Shown piece after piece: positions 34,659 to 47,030 of a stretch of DNA of 64,000 nucleotides (positions within the stretch are counted from its first letter, which is position 1; every line of letters starts with the position of its first letter). Source of the DNA: Kalmusia sp. IMI 367209 (taxonomy: Eukaryota > Ascomycota > Dothideomycetes > Pleosporales > Didymosphaeriaceae); the NCBI GenBank assembly GCA_027946365.1, contig JAPEUQ010000006.1, positions 868,001 to 932,000 on the forward strand, read 5' to 3'. Made by a program: the position numbers and the translations under genes. A model generated the notes under the pieces. The model was given only the letters and a program-made list of their open reading frames with translations. It was not told the origin of the DNA and made no database searches.

Positions 34659-36716
34659 ATGTCCTTCTCTGCGCCGTATCCGCCTGCGCCGTCGCACCTG
34701 GTGCAGTCCAATAATATGGCCGACCACCACGCCCGACAAAATCCCTCCTACCCGTCGCCCAGCCATTCTTATCCCTCACCACAGATGCCCGCCTACACGT
34801 ATCCCCCTCCGCAGGGACAGCCGGGCGCGGAGCCCTACCGCTCGCCCCAGGGCGCCAACATGAACCTGCCGCCGCTCAACCTCCCCCCCATACGTGTCGA
34901 TGGCCAGCAACAACAACAGCAGCAGCAGCAGCCTCAGCCAGGCCAACCCATGGGCTCGCCGCTGCCGCCGCCCCAGCACGGAATGCCGCAGTACTACGTG
35001 CATCCAGGACATCCACCGCCGGGCCAGCCCATGCCCATGGGCTCGCAGCATCTCGCTATGCGCTACCAGCTGCCGCCCCAGCCCGGGGAGCAGAGGATTC
35101 TGTCGGGCGGTCGCCATAAGAAGGAGATCAAGAGGCGCACCAAGACCGGTTGTCTGACGTGTCGCAAGAGAAGAATAAAGGTAAGTGCAGAGTCCAATGG
35201 TGCGCGATGCGCAGACGCGACGTGTTGCGCGTGCAGAAGGCGAGGGCACGCACCCTCAAGACCGCGGTGTTGTCAGTAACCGAGCCACCATGAAGCGAGC
35301 GATCCAAACTATCTACCTCCTCTAATCCGACCTCACCTCTCCGCACGCTTCCGCTAACACTCTTCGAATAGTGCGACGAAGCCCACCCCGTCTGCCGCAA
35401 TTGCCAGAAAAGCAAGCGCGAGTGTATGGGTTACGACCCCATCTTCAAGCAACAGCCGGGACCCGCGCAGATTCAACCCGCACCCAACTCGACACCACAC
35501 CAGCCCGCCGTATCTGCCTCCTCACCACCTGCCTCTGCATCGTACAGCCCACAAGTGCCCCAGGGTTACGCGCCGGCAGCCTCCGCCGGCTACGCGCCCG
35601 CAGCGTCGACGGCCAGCTCAACACATTCGCAGCACGAGAACTTCAACAACTCCGCCATCGACCCTGCACTCGCTGCGACAGACCCAGCAATGAATGGACA
35701 ACCGTCCTACAACGGCGCACATGCGCTCCAACCGGGGCTCCGGGGCAGTCCTTACTCATCTGCCCCTTCTGAGCCACCGGTTCTGAAAGGTGAGGCCCCA
35801 GACTGTAAAGCTTCAAGCGTTTCGTCTCGGCGTCTTTTCTGACACATGAATAGGGCGACCAGTGAGAATCGATGAGATATTCTCTATCTGTGGATATAAC
35901 CCACCAGAAGTGCCATCTCGTCACGGAGCCTTTTCTCCTGAGCTCGACGATGAATTTTCAGTCATGTTCAGCAAAGATTACTGTATGGGCCTCGATCTGA
36001 TGTTGGAGACAAATTGGTATTCGACCATGAACAATGCTTTACACCGGGTCTTCACCGACCAGAACCTGCATGAGGAGGCGCATTTTTTCACCGAAACTGT
36101 CAAGTTCAAGACTGGCGCCGCCGACGTCAGCCAGGTCTTTAGTCAGGAAGCGAGGTTGATCTGGCATTTGCTAGGCACGTGCAGAATCTCGTTGAACGGC
36201 GCCAGCGAATCCACTCCGGCGAACGCTGAGCACGAAGATATCGCATTGAAGGAGGCTCGAGCACGGTTCGATGTCTTGGAGGCGCTCTTGACCAATCAAA
36301 GCCTGGAGTCGAACCCACTACGCCAGCTATCGTACCCTACCGAGCTTTCAGAAGAGCAGAAGGACAAGATCGCCTTCTGGGATCAGCTAGGCGAATTCGT
36401 GGTACATGCGGGCACTGAGGCTACAGCCGATGGAATCGCTGAGGTAGCTCTTGGTAGGATGCGGAATGTCCTCAAGGCACGAGAGGTTCGCGATGCTATC
36501 TATTCCATCGCACTCGCACGACAACTTGGTAACCGCGTCCGCGGCTTCCCCGATGCGGTCCCTATGCCAATGAATCACGACCCCGAGAACGACATTGCTA
36601 AACTCAACGTCGCAATGACCTTCATCAGTCACGAGTGTCGAAGCGGTACGCAACAAGTCATCGCTCGCATCTGCGACATGGCTTGTCTGTCTTGGAGAGT
36701 GAGCAGGAGTTCATAG
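34659..36716 (+). CDS. Zn2Cys6 fungal transcription factor
   Basis: Three exons read as 34659-35180, 35372-35789 and 35854-36716, about 600 residues. A Pro/Gln/Tyr-rich N-terminal activation-like region includes nine consecutive Gln codons at 34905-34931. The binuclear zinc cluster follows, split by intron 1: TGCLTCRKRRIK in exon 1 and CDEAHPVCRNCQKSKREC in exon 2, giving the full CX2CX6CX6CX2CX6C spacing. Basic residues before it (KKEIKRRTKTG) add to DNA binding. After a Ser/Ala/Pro-rich linker, exon 3 carries a helical region (SVMFSKDYCMGLDLMLETNW and onward) like the fungal-specific regulatory domain. A GTGAGC just before the stop could be a donor for a further exon, so the C-terminus is open. 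Target genes unknown. Confidence 0.88.
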
Positions 36717-39496
36717 CACATCGCTTTGGTCGCTGAACTCATCACAAAACCTTTCCCATATTACAACTTGTGATGGTCCATTCTTGGGATCACAAGTACG
36801 CGAGCACGACTTACTCGCCAGTCTATTCCGCATCAGCTGCAGCACCCACAGCCGCAAAAGCAATTAGCTTGACAAGCCATGACTACTTCCCCCTGATTCA
36901 TCAGACCCGATTGCTTCTGTCTATGTAACAGTATCGAATGGTTATTTCTTGTCATTGCATCTTCCCCCAGATTCCCTCTACTTTGCCTGATTTCGACCAG
37001 TCCACTTGTTTCTTTCGCTCGAAAAGGCTTTATATTCTAATCTCAAAGCAATCATACCACACCCTGTTCCTTCACTTGCGCTTGTTTCTTCTGCATGGGT
37101 AACGACAGCATCAGACAGCAAGATATCCCCCGGTTCCCTTCTACTTTCTTACCACGTTCCTTCACGTCTCGTGATCGGCGTGTTCTGTACTTTCCACTCG
37201 GTGGATTCTTTCTCGCGACTTATACTCGATGGTTTGGGCATGTAGCGAAGGTGTTGGATGCGTTTGTGCCGCGGCACACAGCTGCTATGGTTTGATGGAA
37301 CTTGGAGGGAATTAGAATGAACGCAATCTAATTTTACAGTCTCGCCCTGGCCATGCTTCTCGAGTTCATCTACGATAGTCGCATTTGATTCAACAGTCCT
37401 GGAGTCATACTACAGAATACCACAGGATGGTGTCCACCTCTATCTTCAATTCAAGGTCACATTTGTCACACTACTGCTGTGGCAACTGGCAGCAGCGAAT
37501 CACTAATCGCCACCTAAGTCTGACTTCAAACCCACACACGTAGCGACCGACCTGGTGCGTATTGCTAGCTCGACCTCCTGTCCAATAACGGTTGTCGCTC
37601 CACTGTATCAGCACGTATAGACCAACAACACTCCAGATGTGCATCCACCCTCACCGCTCCTCTGGTGCCACCCCCAACCTCACGCTCCACCTTTCTCAGG
37701 ACTGAAGCTGGAAGTACATGTCCTGAGTTGCACGCAATCTCCACACACAAACGAAGATAGGCGGGCGGCTTTTACGGGGCTTGGGTAGCTCCCGAGACTT
37801 GCCTGGTGGTATCGCGTAAAAGGGAATGTCGCGCCTCCAGATTATAGATGAAACACAATGGCTCGGAGAATATCCGCTTCGTTGGGTCGCTGGACGCGAC
37901 ATCTCGCCCGGCAAACGATGCTGATCACAGCGCCCGGGTGGTAGGTTGTACTACGCGTGTATTCGAATGATATACAGGATAGCAATTGCTGGAAGCGAGG
38001 GTGACGACAGGCGTTTCGGCAGCGAACAGTGGCGCGAACATGCGGTCTGTGTGCTTCTTCGCAAGATGAGGTGGGGCTATGTGTTGCGATGCGCAATGTT
38101 GTGCGAAGCGACAGGCGCTTATGGTAGGCGGATCAGGCGCGGTTTGGGAGAACACAGCATATGCGAGCTTGACGTCTCCGAGGCTGCCGATCAGATGCCA
38201 CACTCGTTCTTGCTCATGAGAAAGAGCCGAGATCCTCATGCAGGAAGATGGGGCAAGGGGTGTTGCGGTTTTACGTGGCGCCTTCTCCAAGCTTGTCGCT
38301 GGCCATCAAGATCTTGCCACGATACCTAATCTTTGCATGCTAAGTGGGATCCTTCCATATATCTCGGATCCAATCCCCGCTAAGTTTGCTTCACACCACG
38401 ACGCGAGAGCTGATAGAGGCCTAAACGACACGAGTACCAACATCTCCCAACGAGTCCAAGGAAACGGTCGCCAATGAGTTACTTCTCACCAAATCACTTG
38501 GTCGGTCAACCGGCCTGTCGACCCCTCGCTTAGTACCGGAAGCATAGCCGACGACAACTGCGAACGGCCATCGTAATGTGATAGGCTAGTGACCGCTGCT
38601 GTGATCTTGACCCAGTGATCGGTCCAGTGGACTTGATTGCCATCTGTTACAGTAGAAGTTTTTGGCCAGTTGTTGTTGGGAGGGAATGGCTATCCAGTCA
38701 GAGGACTATCGAGATGATTCCAAGGTGGCTACGCTGGTTTTTCCGCACATGCACATATGGCACGACTTTGCAACCTCCACAAAGGCGAAGAGAGGACACA
38801 AGCGAGTTTTGTAATGGCCATTGGCGACATGGGTTAGACGAAGTTTGAGATTATGTGATTTCTATGAAACGGCGAGTTGGCTCTTGGTCCATTAGCGACT
38901 AGTTTAGTTGTGGCAAGGTCATAAGAGAATGAAGATGCTAAGCCTGCGCGTAGTGCAGAATCACTCCCATGTGTTTTGTCGGCTTTAATATGGTCAATCC
39001 CAAGTCATGGAGTGGCTCTAATTTCACAGCGACCAGCATCCATTGCATCATTGTAGCCATCTGGATAATTGCAGCGAATGCTTGTGTAATCCCTACATTC
39101 CAAAGGCTTCGTAAGGTTCTATTCATAGCAAAGATAAATATCTAAATTTGAAAGCATGCTACATGGTCTCATTTGGAACGTTGGATGCTAGTCAGCATGC
39201 TCGTAAGCATCCTGGCACTAATAGATGGCATGATCAAACCGTTCGAATAGACGCAAAAACCCTCGAAGGAAGATTCGTGAAGCTAGGAACAATGCATGCT
39301 TCTGGTTGCAGTTCCTGTTACGTCGAGTCGCGTCGTGGTCTTCATACATGCGTGAGGGGATGACTATGCCTATTCCGTATTAGCGCGATAACTCAGGGCA
39401 AGATCGCACTTGCGAATAGCGAAATTCGCGACGACTCCATCACGCCCGTTCTGCGCAGCCCCACCATAACCACCCACCTTCTCGACGCTTTGGAAT
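36717..39496. other. Intergenic region
   Basis: 2.8 kb between the transcription factor and eIF3h. Only short frames without domains are present. I see no gene or RNA that I can support. Confidence 0.4.
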
Positions 39497-40706
39497 ATGG
39501 CCGACGCGCTGAAGGACTCGCCCATCAAGGCGGTGCAGGTGGAAGCCTTGGTAGGTCAACTCCGCGTGCTGAACATTTACCCCACCAGTCCCTCTGACTC
39601 TCGCAGGTTGTGATGAAGCTCGTTAATCATGCGGCCAAAACATTCCCCACCGTCGCGACCGGATCTATTGTTGGAATGGAATCTTCCACCCAACCTGGAC
39701 TTCTCGAAGTGACGTCCTGTTTCCCGTTCCCTGCCATCGATACTCCCGCTTCCGACGACCATCGCGATAACAACGCGAACGTCGCTGCGGCCGCGCCCCG
39801 TCAGAAGGCAAATGTAGCGTACCAGAACGAAATGATCAAGTTCTTGAGAGAGGTCAACGTGGATGCGAACAACGTTGGCTGGTATACGAGCACAAGCATG
39901 GGCAACTTCGTCAACTTGCAGACCATTGAGAACCAATTCTTCTACCAGAAAGATGCAAACGAGCGGGCGGTGGCCTTAGTCCACGACGTAAGCAGGAGCT
40001 CCCAGGGTGCCCTGAGCTTGCGCGCTTATAGGCTCTCGCCTGCCTTTGTTGCGGCGTATAAGGAAAATAAGTTCACGACCGATAGGTATGCGTGCCTTGT
40101 TAATGATTTCGGACTTAGACTAATGGTCGCAGTTTGCAAAAGAGCGGCCTCCGGTACCATGACATCCTAATCGAGCTCCCTGTTACCATCCACAACTCCC
40201 ACCTCCTCACCTCCCTCCTTCATCAGCTACCTTCGGACGCTCCTAAAGAAGAGCTTTCATTTCCACCGAACCTTGCAGCTCTGCAGCAGGATCCTAACAC
40301 TCCAGAACCGCCCTTCTTTCCCAACTACGACTCTCTCGATCTTTCCATCGACCCCTTCCTCGAGAAGACGTGCGATCTTCTGCTCGAGAGCATTGAGAAC
40401 CACCACACAGAATTGAACAACCATCAATACTACCAGAGGTCGCTTGCAAGAGAGCAGGCAAAGATCACAGCTTGGCAACAGAAGCGTAAGGCAGAAAACG
40501 CTGCAAGGACAGCATCAAAACAGCCCCTGCTCCCCGAGGACGAGTGGCAAAGGCTGTTCAAGCTCCCCCAAGAGCCCAGCAGGTTGGAGACGCTGCTCAA
40601 TTCACGGCAAGTGGAGCAGTACGCTAGGCAGGTGGACGGCTTCACGGCGGGTGTCAGCACGAAGATGTTCGCAGTCAAGAGCAACTTGCTGCCTGGGGAG
40701 TCATAG
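39497..40706 (+). CDS. eif3h: Translation initiation factor eIF3 subunit h
   Basis: eIF3h is an MPN-domain subunit of the eIF3 complex that helps recruit mRNA to the 40S ribosome in the cytoplasm. Three exons read as 39497-39550, 39607-40085 and 40133-40706, about 368 residues, the usual length. The start ([18 protein letters not shown]) leads into the MPN domain with [26 protein letters not shown] and [13 protein letters not shown]. The zinc-binding JAMM residues are absent, as expected for this subunit. The second half is the helical h-specific region ([20 protein letters not shown]). Introns are 56 and 47 nt and keep the frame across [12 protein letters not shown]. Confidence 0.95.
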
Positions 40707-41930
40707 TGGTGGCTGTCGACTTTTTTCTGATAATGCTTCTTTGTCATGGCATGGGCTGGGCATTGGGGCGTGATAGGCTCTCTCTGTTTGAGGCCAAAAG
40801 CTGACGATTGTCTCTTATAGAGGGTATGAGCGATGAGCTCCTAATGAATTATATAGTACTTGAATGCCACGAGCATCAGCGCTAAATGAGAATCAATGCA
40901 AATTTTGAATGTTTGTATTTTGGTAAACCTCATCGAACCACTGTACCCAACTCAAGCATATGCGTCTGGATGATAGCCCAGTCACTACTTTATGCACCGC
41001 TTCCCTAGGGTAATATTTTGACAACTTTACGCCCAGAATACCTTTCCCCTAGAAACACGGCTAAATTATCTCAAGACAAAGCCCACCCGTGATGCCGTCT
41101 CGTGACTGCGACGTGTTGAATATTTGAACAGTCTAGTGACATCTGATCCGAAAATGTCATCAATCACCGAGCGGCTGCGTCTGTATTGCTAGTCGAAGTA
41201 TTATAAGCAAACGAGGCTAAGGGAAATGTATAGCGCATCTTCCCGTACACCATTTGAAGGGGCACGGTAGAACCGCCAGGGACACGTCCTACGACGAGAT
41301 CAAACCCACAGTACGCTCCCTTACCTCGACACCTCCCCACTGCAGAACAAGCCCCGAACACACGGAAAACACGTCTGTTGCGTGAATACCTATTGCCGCT
41401 CAGGAGCATAGCAATTCGTATCGGTCAGCTTCTACGGCACGTGGGGAAGCGCCAGTGCGCACGTTTACCTTGGAGCCAACGGCTGCGACATCCATGTGAG
41501 ATAGTTCGTCATTCCGAATGTTTACTGCTGCGTGGCTGGATAGTAGCCTAGGTCATCATATACGTTTTCCGGGGAAGAAGAGGGATGGGGAGTAGTGTAC
41601 GTGTAGCTAGAAGATGGATATCTTGTTTTCTGCAAGCGGGGAGAAGTATGATATTGCTGCGATGAAAGAAGATCAGATAGAGGAATTCAAGGGGATTATC
41701 GTGATTGCGACTGCTGGCCCTTTATTGGATGCTTTGAGGCATTTAAAATTCTAGAGGGATAGAAGTCGACATATATTGAGCATCCAGACGTAGACGCATA
41801 AGTTGATCTGCACCAAATATGGGCATATGGAATGGAATCGCAACTTCCATTCTATCCTTGCTCGCGCGACAATTACTTCTTCCAAACAGCACTCCTCATA
41901 TCTCCAGGTCCAGACTAACGTCTCTACTCT
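40707..41930. other. Convergent intergenic region
   Basis: eIF3h and the glutathione transferase gene end toward each other. Nothing recognised in the 1.2 kb between them. Confidence 0.45.
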
Positions 41931-42814
41931 TCATGGCAAACCTCTCCCTGAATTCACTGCATTAGCCACCTGGCTAGTCCCCGGCCGATTCTCCGCATAC
42001 CGCTCGTAACTATCCAAATACAGCCCATCATCGCTTGTCGTGCTCCTTACACTCGGCTCGTTTTCAATCGCATCCACCCACTTCTTCCACCGACTACCTT
42101 CCTCCGCCTCCGGCCACCCACGATACGGGCCTAGCACCTTCTTCAACCGCACCACCCAAGGCGCCATCTGCACATCCACGAAGCCGAACTCGCGGCCTAG
42201 GAAAAACGGACCCGTCGGATCCGCTACATCGACCAATTTACCTATTTCGGTGCGCAGCTCGGTCGCGTGGGAGACTTGGTCCTGGGGGTCTTGTGCTTGG
42301 AGGAGGCGGTAGAACGTGGGCACAATGTGGCGATTGATGTGGTCGGTCCAGAGGCGGCACGTCGCACGGGTCTGCGGGTTAGGTGGTAGAATGGCAGGGC
42401 CCGTTTGCAGGTCTTCTAGATACTCCATTATGACTGTGGATTCGTGCGTTGACCATGTTGGGCCGTGGCGGATGGCGGGAACGAGGCCGCGGGGATTGAT
42501 GTCGAGGAGGGATTGCGGCTTTTTGTAGGGATCTACTTCTATGTACTGGTATGGAATTTTCTTGTGTTCGAGGGATATCCACACGCGTTGGACGAAGGGG
42601 CTAAGGTAATAGTCAGTGTGGTGACGTCATGAGGCGTGATGGTGTTGACAGCTGGAGAGTTGTTGGAGAGGTGGTGAGCTTACCAGAAGCAGCTGCCAAA
42701 TAGCTTCAGGTCATCTTCTTTGGAGTGATTTTTGACTGTGACAAGGGCGTTGCCTGTTGCCTTCTTGTGGTATGTCTTCTTGGTAGGATCGCCGCCCTGG
42801 TTTGTATCAGTCAT
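41931..42814 (-). CDS. Glutathione transferase, omega-like
   Basis: A cytosolic thiol transferase or dehydroascorbate-reductase-type GST. Two exons read as 42814-42684 and 42600-41931, about 266 residues. The exon junction rebuilds the catalytic motif CPFVQRVW, with the cysteine typical of omega-class enzymes in place of Tyr/Ser. Further N-domain signatures are VDPYKKPQSLLDINPRGLVP and STVIMEYLEDL (glutathione-binding Glu-Ser context HEST). The all-helical C-domain contains GREFGFVDVQMAPWVVR. The first 30 residues before the fold are basic (KKTYHKKATGNALVTVKNHS). An in-frame acceptor in this exon would allow splicing from the gene upstream on the same strand; see findings. Substrates cannot be read from sequence. 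Confidence 0.9.
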
Positions 42815-43112
42815 CTTGAAGCGTATAGGTATGCTGAGCTTTTCCGAGTATGAAATAGGAGCAGCTCTTATATGATCTTGAAAAAGAGATGTATGTGTGC
42901 AAAGGCGAGTTCGGGAGAAGAAGATTTGCGTAACTGCAGGGAGGGTGCGTGGAGCCAAAAACATAGTAAGAAGAAAAAAGGTGAACAGCACCGCACATCA
43001 TGCTACAGATGTTGCGCATACCGCGAATACTCGGAAGTAACCCGCATCAACATGACGTGATGGACATGATTGGCAGTTGTTAACGCGGGCGCCATGCAGT
43101 GCCTCGGTGCTG

Positions 43113-44400
43113 CTATAAAGCGAACGCGTTCTGCAGGGGACAGATCAAGCAAATCACAGCTATGATAGTCCGAGAACATATATGGCTGTAGAAAATGTAC
43201 GAGACTGAGATGGGGCGTATGAGCGGCAAACATACCTGTGCTTTCTTCTTTTCTCGCTCATTTTTCATCAACCACCGCTGCACGCTGTTCTTCTTCACAC
43301 GATCACTCTCTTCCAGCGTATGTTTATGCGGGCCTGCGACGCCATCGCCTTTCCCGTTTCCGCCGTTTCCATTCACTCTTTGTATGGTATAGAACTTGCT
43401 TGGCCGTGCATTGCCACCAGACGCTTGTCGCATGTTCATGCCAGGTGGCATAGGCCATGCTCCTCCGCCATTTTGACCAAAGTATTGACCTCCATTACCG
43501 GACTGTTCAAATACAGGATGCGTCTCTCGTGGCGGCTGTAGGCCCGTTTGCTCTGTAAGCTCCGCACCATCAAAGTATTCGGTGATCTTGATCTTCACAT
43601 CGCAGAGATCCCGCTCACGCGCCACACGCTTCCTTTTCTTCTTCTCTGGGTCTGTTGACTTCTTAGTGCCCGGTGGCCGTCCTTTGAGTCTGCAGTCCCA
43701 ATAGTGGGATACGAAACGCTTGCGCTTGTGTCGTTGTGTCGAGCGGTGCGAGTAGACGTTGTCGACGTGTGGGAAGTAGGTCTGAAACCTGCAACGCACA
43801 TGTCAGCACCAAATATGGGACGAGCTGCTAGTAAGAGAGGGAAACATACTCTTCCTCGTTCAACGTGATCGTATCGTCTACATGGAATAGTTTTGCCCTC
43901 CAAGCGTCCAGGTCTGGTGGGGTAGGAATTAGCTTCAGTCCCTCGAACTGACCATGATTCGACACGGGTGCATCGTCGCCTTCCTGGGGTTGCTCCTGCA
44001 CTTCTGGCTGTCCCTGTGGTTGTACAAATGCATTCCTCTGTTCCAAGTCGTGCAAATGTGGCGGCCGTTGAATTTGGGACGCGACTGGGGCTCGGGGGGG
44101 CGGTCCCTGGATCTGATGCTGTGGTGGTGGCGGAGGCGGATTGGGCGGGTTCAATTCAAACCTCGCATATCCGCCCGGAAAGCCTTCAAAGGGTGGTTGC
44201 CCACCCTGCTGCAAGCCATGGCCTTGGAAATGTAGCGTATGTGGATTGCTTCCCTGTAGTTGCTGGGCGTATCTGTGCTGGAAGAAGGCCTCGTTCGCCT
44301 GTGGCGAGATGTCCTCAAGGGGCTGCAGACCCGGGGTGATCTGGTGCAGGTGGAGTGCTTGGGGCGGAAGATGGTGTAGCGGGAGCTGTGACGAGTTCAT
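43113..44400 (-). CDS. Conserved basic fungal protein with AT-hook-like motif
   Basis: Two exons read as 44400-43850 and 43788-43113. The frame joins at EEEF/QTYFPHVDNVYSHRST. The N-terminal half is Pro/Gln/His-rich and disordered. The conserved core is KRKRFVSHYWDCRLKGRPPG followed by DPEKKKRKR: a GRP-centred AT-hook-like element plus a nuclear-localisation-like cluster, so nuclear DNA binding is plausible. Later come CDVKIKITEYFDG, FYTIQRVNGNGGNGKGDGV and HTLEESDRVKKNSVQRW. A possible last intron runs from GTATGT after KKKAQ (donor near 43230) to a CTGCAG just before NAFAL at the end. Its length is a multiple of three without a stop, so both spliced and unspliced forms reach the same stop. 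I recognise the core as conserved in ascomycetes but know no function. Confidence 0.75.
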
Positions 44401-44926
44401 GGTTGGCTTGGTCGCGCGTTCAGACGCGTGGGGATGCTTAAAGCAGCGTTGGAATGGATTATTGACAGCTTGGCGAGTTGTACTGAGCTATCGTCTGATT
44501 CACGCCCGGCGTTAGGGCCTAAATCCGACCTGATATACTCAACACCAGCTGTACCATCAAACCTTACTTCGAAGCTTCGCTCGACGCCATTACATCCTTT
44601 TTCAACCGACATTACGAACAGCCTTTGGAATATTTACTCTGGGAGGTACGCATCAGCCCAACCAACAAGATAGAAATGAGACCAATTGAACTGAACTACT
44701 TTATGTATACACATCACAAGCCTCTGAACGACAAACGCATGCAATCTGCAGAGAAGCTGGCCTGAATGCGGAATACGAAGTAGGCTTGAAGTCTAGAAAT
44801 CTGATTGGCTATTTGGAGCTTTAGAATGATGCCGAGGTTTCTTGGGCACCTGCAGCTCCCAAAACGAGAGCGACACTCAGCTCTTGTGGATTACACGATC
44901 CCAACGCACCAACACCACATCCCACG
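44401..44926. promoter_or_regulatory. Divergent intergenic region
   Basis: 526 bases between the outward-facing start codons of the AT-hook-like gene (minus) and the first HET-domain gene (plus). It must contain both promoters. No clear element recognised. Confidence 0.4.
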
Positions 44927-46888
44927 ATGCCATGTCGGCACCATGATGTTCAGGTCTTTGACAACCTGCGATGCTGTCTGGCATGTGGAGAAACTCAGTT
45001 TGACAGCATCCCGGACCAAAACTCTGACCCACAACGCCCCCACAATGCGCCGTATGAATATGCCCACCTAAATTACGCACTTGGTCAAGAAATTAGATTA
45101 TGTATTTTGTTCCCCGGACGGCCAGCAGATGATGTCGTGGTAGACCTAATGCACGTCAACATTGCTGATCACCCACCATACGAAGCAATTTCATATGCAT
45201 GGGCGACTCAGGATGGTGACGACTCGCTCTCGCAAACAGTACATTGCCGCGGAGGGGTGGTCTTTGTTACTAAGACATGCGAAGCAGCTCTGCGACGCCT
45301 TCGATGGCAAGGTCGGAATAGATATCTCTGGGTGGACGCCATCTGTATCGATCAGAGCAATATTCAAGAACGGAATCATCAGGTTGGATTCATGGGTACC
45401 ATTTTCGCGAACGCCTCTCAGGTCGTCATCTACCTCGGCCCTGGAAACGAAGCCACTGATAGAGTGCTGGACTACCTCAACGGCAACACCGACGCTTTCG
45501 CTCAGGTCAGGCGAGATCGCATCAACGTTGTAATCAAGAACTTCTTAGATCATCGTTGGTTAGATCGAGTGTGGGTTCTTCAAGAAATTGCTTTGGCAAG
45601 ACTTGCGACAATAACAGCTGGCGACAAGACGGCTCAATGGACCTTGGAATCCATCAGCAAATTGCTCATGCTCTGTAAAAATTTGTCCATCGAACCGCCC
45701 AGTGCGTTGCGTTGGCTGCCAGCCAGCCAACCTGAACGAGATACACTGTCTGTTCTTCATAAAAGCAGGAATTGCTCCTCGACAGATCCAAGGGACAAAG
45801 TGTTTGCAGTTCTCGGTCTGGTCCATCAAGACTTCCAAAGTAGTTTTCCTGTTGATTACTCTTTGACTGTCGAGGAAGTATATACTAAGCTTGCTATACA
45901 TCTAAGCCAGGTCGAAGGAAATCTCCGAGTTCTGAAGTACGCCACCAGCCAGCAATCAGCTCCGAAAACCTGTAATATACCCAGTTGGGTCCCTCAATGG
46001 GACATAAAAGCCGGATATGATCCATTACCAGCACAGTTCAGTAATTCCGAGCTAGATGTTCTTTCCTCTAACTGGTCTACCCCATTGTTGCAATCCTGCG
46101 ATCCGGCTTTAGAAGAGTCAAATGAATTATTGCAACGATTCCTGGCTTATCTTTCTATCGACAATCACGCCATGTCAACGGCAGCTTGGTTGCAGTTCTT
46201 TGTACTCTGGCTCAACGAGACGAAGGCAACTAGTACCAAATACAACCCCATGATGAACCTCGAAGGCACAGCACTATCCCTCACACGAATACATGCCTCG
46301 GACTTCCACTTTGCGATCGAAGACCGCGAAACAAGAATCCATAAATATTCACTAGCCGAGTGGAAGAAAAGAACGGGTGACCCCTCACTCTCTATGTCGC
46401 CAACGTGGCCTTGCTTGCGCGTTCGCGCCCATAGCCTCGACACAATCAGCAACATAATCGGTGTACGCTCCAACCACCAAATTTCCCATCTGCCTAAAAC
46501 TCACCCACAAGCCTTCGGTAAGCGTCGCCTGTGCTTTACATGCGCCAAACACTTTATAGCGAAGCCAATATGTCAGCATACGCCCAGTGTAGCCAGTACC
46601 ATATTCGACGAATTTAGCAGAGACATGAAGAGGGTGCTTGGAGATGGGAAAACGATGTTTCAGACACGACGCTCAATTGGCGTGGCGCGCGCAGGCTTGC
46701 TTGTTGGTGATAGCATCTGGGCATTGGATGGTGCGGATGTGCCTTTCATTCTAAGGAGAGTTGAGCAACATTATGTGCTTGTTGGAGAGTGCTTCTTATA
46801 CAGAGCGCTAAGACACACTCTCTGCACGTGTTGTGGGTGCGAGCTCGAGGTGTGGCCAGTCGTCACGAACATCATCGATATCTGGTGA
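44927..46888 (+). CDS. HET-domain protein (heterokaryon incompatibility family)
   Basis: HET-domain proteins trigger cell death after fusion of incompatible hyphae; the domain is related to TIR folds. A single exon encodes 653 residues. The three HET blocks are present: YEAISYAW (about 85-92), LWVDAICIDQ (about 134-143) with ERNHQVGFMGTIFANASQVV and YLG after it, and RWLDRVWVLQEIALA (about 209-223). The start has Cys/His pairs (MPCRHH, CCLACGE), a possible zinc site that is not part of the HET domain. The family-typical C-terminal segment GDSIWALDGADVPFILR precedes VLVGECFLYRAL. No partner domain such as NACHT, ankyrin or WD40 is visible. Family certain; incompatibility role unproven. Confidence 0.93.
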   Translation: MPCRHHDVQVFDNLRCCLACGETQFDSIPDQNSDPQRPHNAPYEYAHLNYALGQEIRLCILFPGRPADDVVVDLMHVNIADHPPYEAISYAWATQDGDDSLSQTVHCRGGVVFVTKTCEAALRRLRWQGRNRYLWVDAICIDQSNIQERNHQVGFMGTIFANASQVVIYLGPGNEATDRVLDYLNGNTDAFAQVRRDRINVVIKNFLDHRWLDRVWVLQEIALARLATITAGDKTAQWTLESISKLLMLCKNLSIEPPSALRWLPASQPERDTLSVLHKSRNCSSTDPRDKVFAVLGLVHQDFQSSFPVDYSLTVEEVYTKLAIHLSQVEGNLRVLKYATSQQSAPKTCNIPSWVPQWDIKAGYDPLPAQFSNSELDVLSSNWSTPLLQSCDPALEESNELLQRFLAYLSIDNHAMSTAAWLQFFVLWLNETKATSTKYNPMMNLEGTALSLTRIHASDFHFAIEDRETRIHKYSLAEWKKRTGDPSLSMSPTWPCLRVRAHSLDTISNIIGVRSNHQISHLPKTHPQAFGKRRLCFTCAKHFIAKPICQHTPSVASTIFDEFSRDMKRVLGDGKTMFQTRRSIGVARAGLLVGDSIWALDGADVPFILRRVEQHYVLVGECFLYRALRHTLCTCCGCELEVWPVVTNIIDIW

Positions 46889-47030
46889 AGGCTCTCTTTA
46901 TTTCATGTTAGATGTACACGAGACCCTGCGACGAAATATTCCGAACAGTGCCATACGCAGCTACGCCATCTTTGTACCGCAAATCAAACCAAGCACCCTA
47001 CACACACCCCATCGCAACCCTACCACCCAT

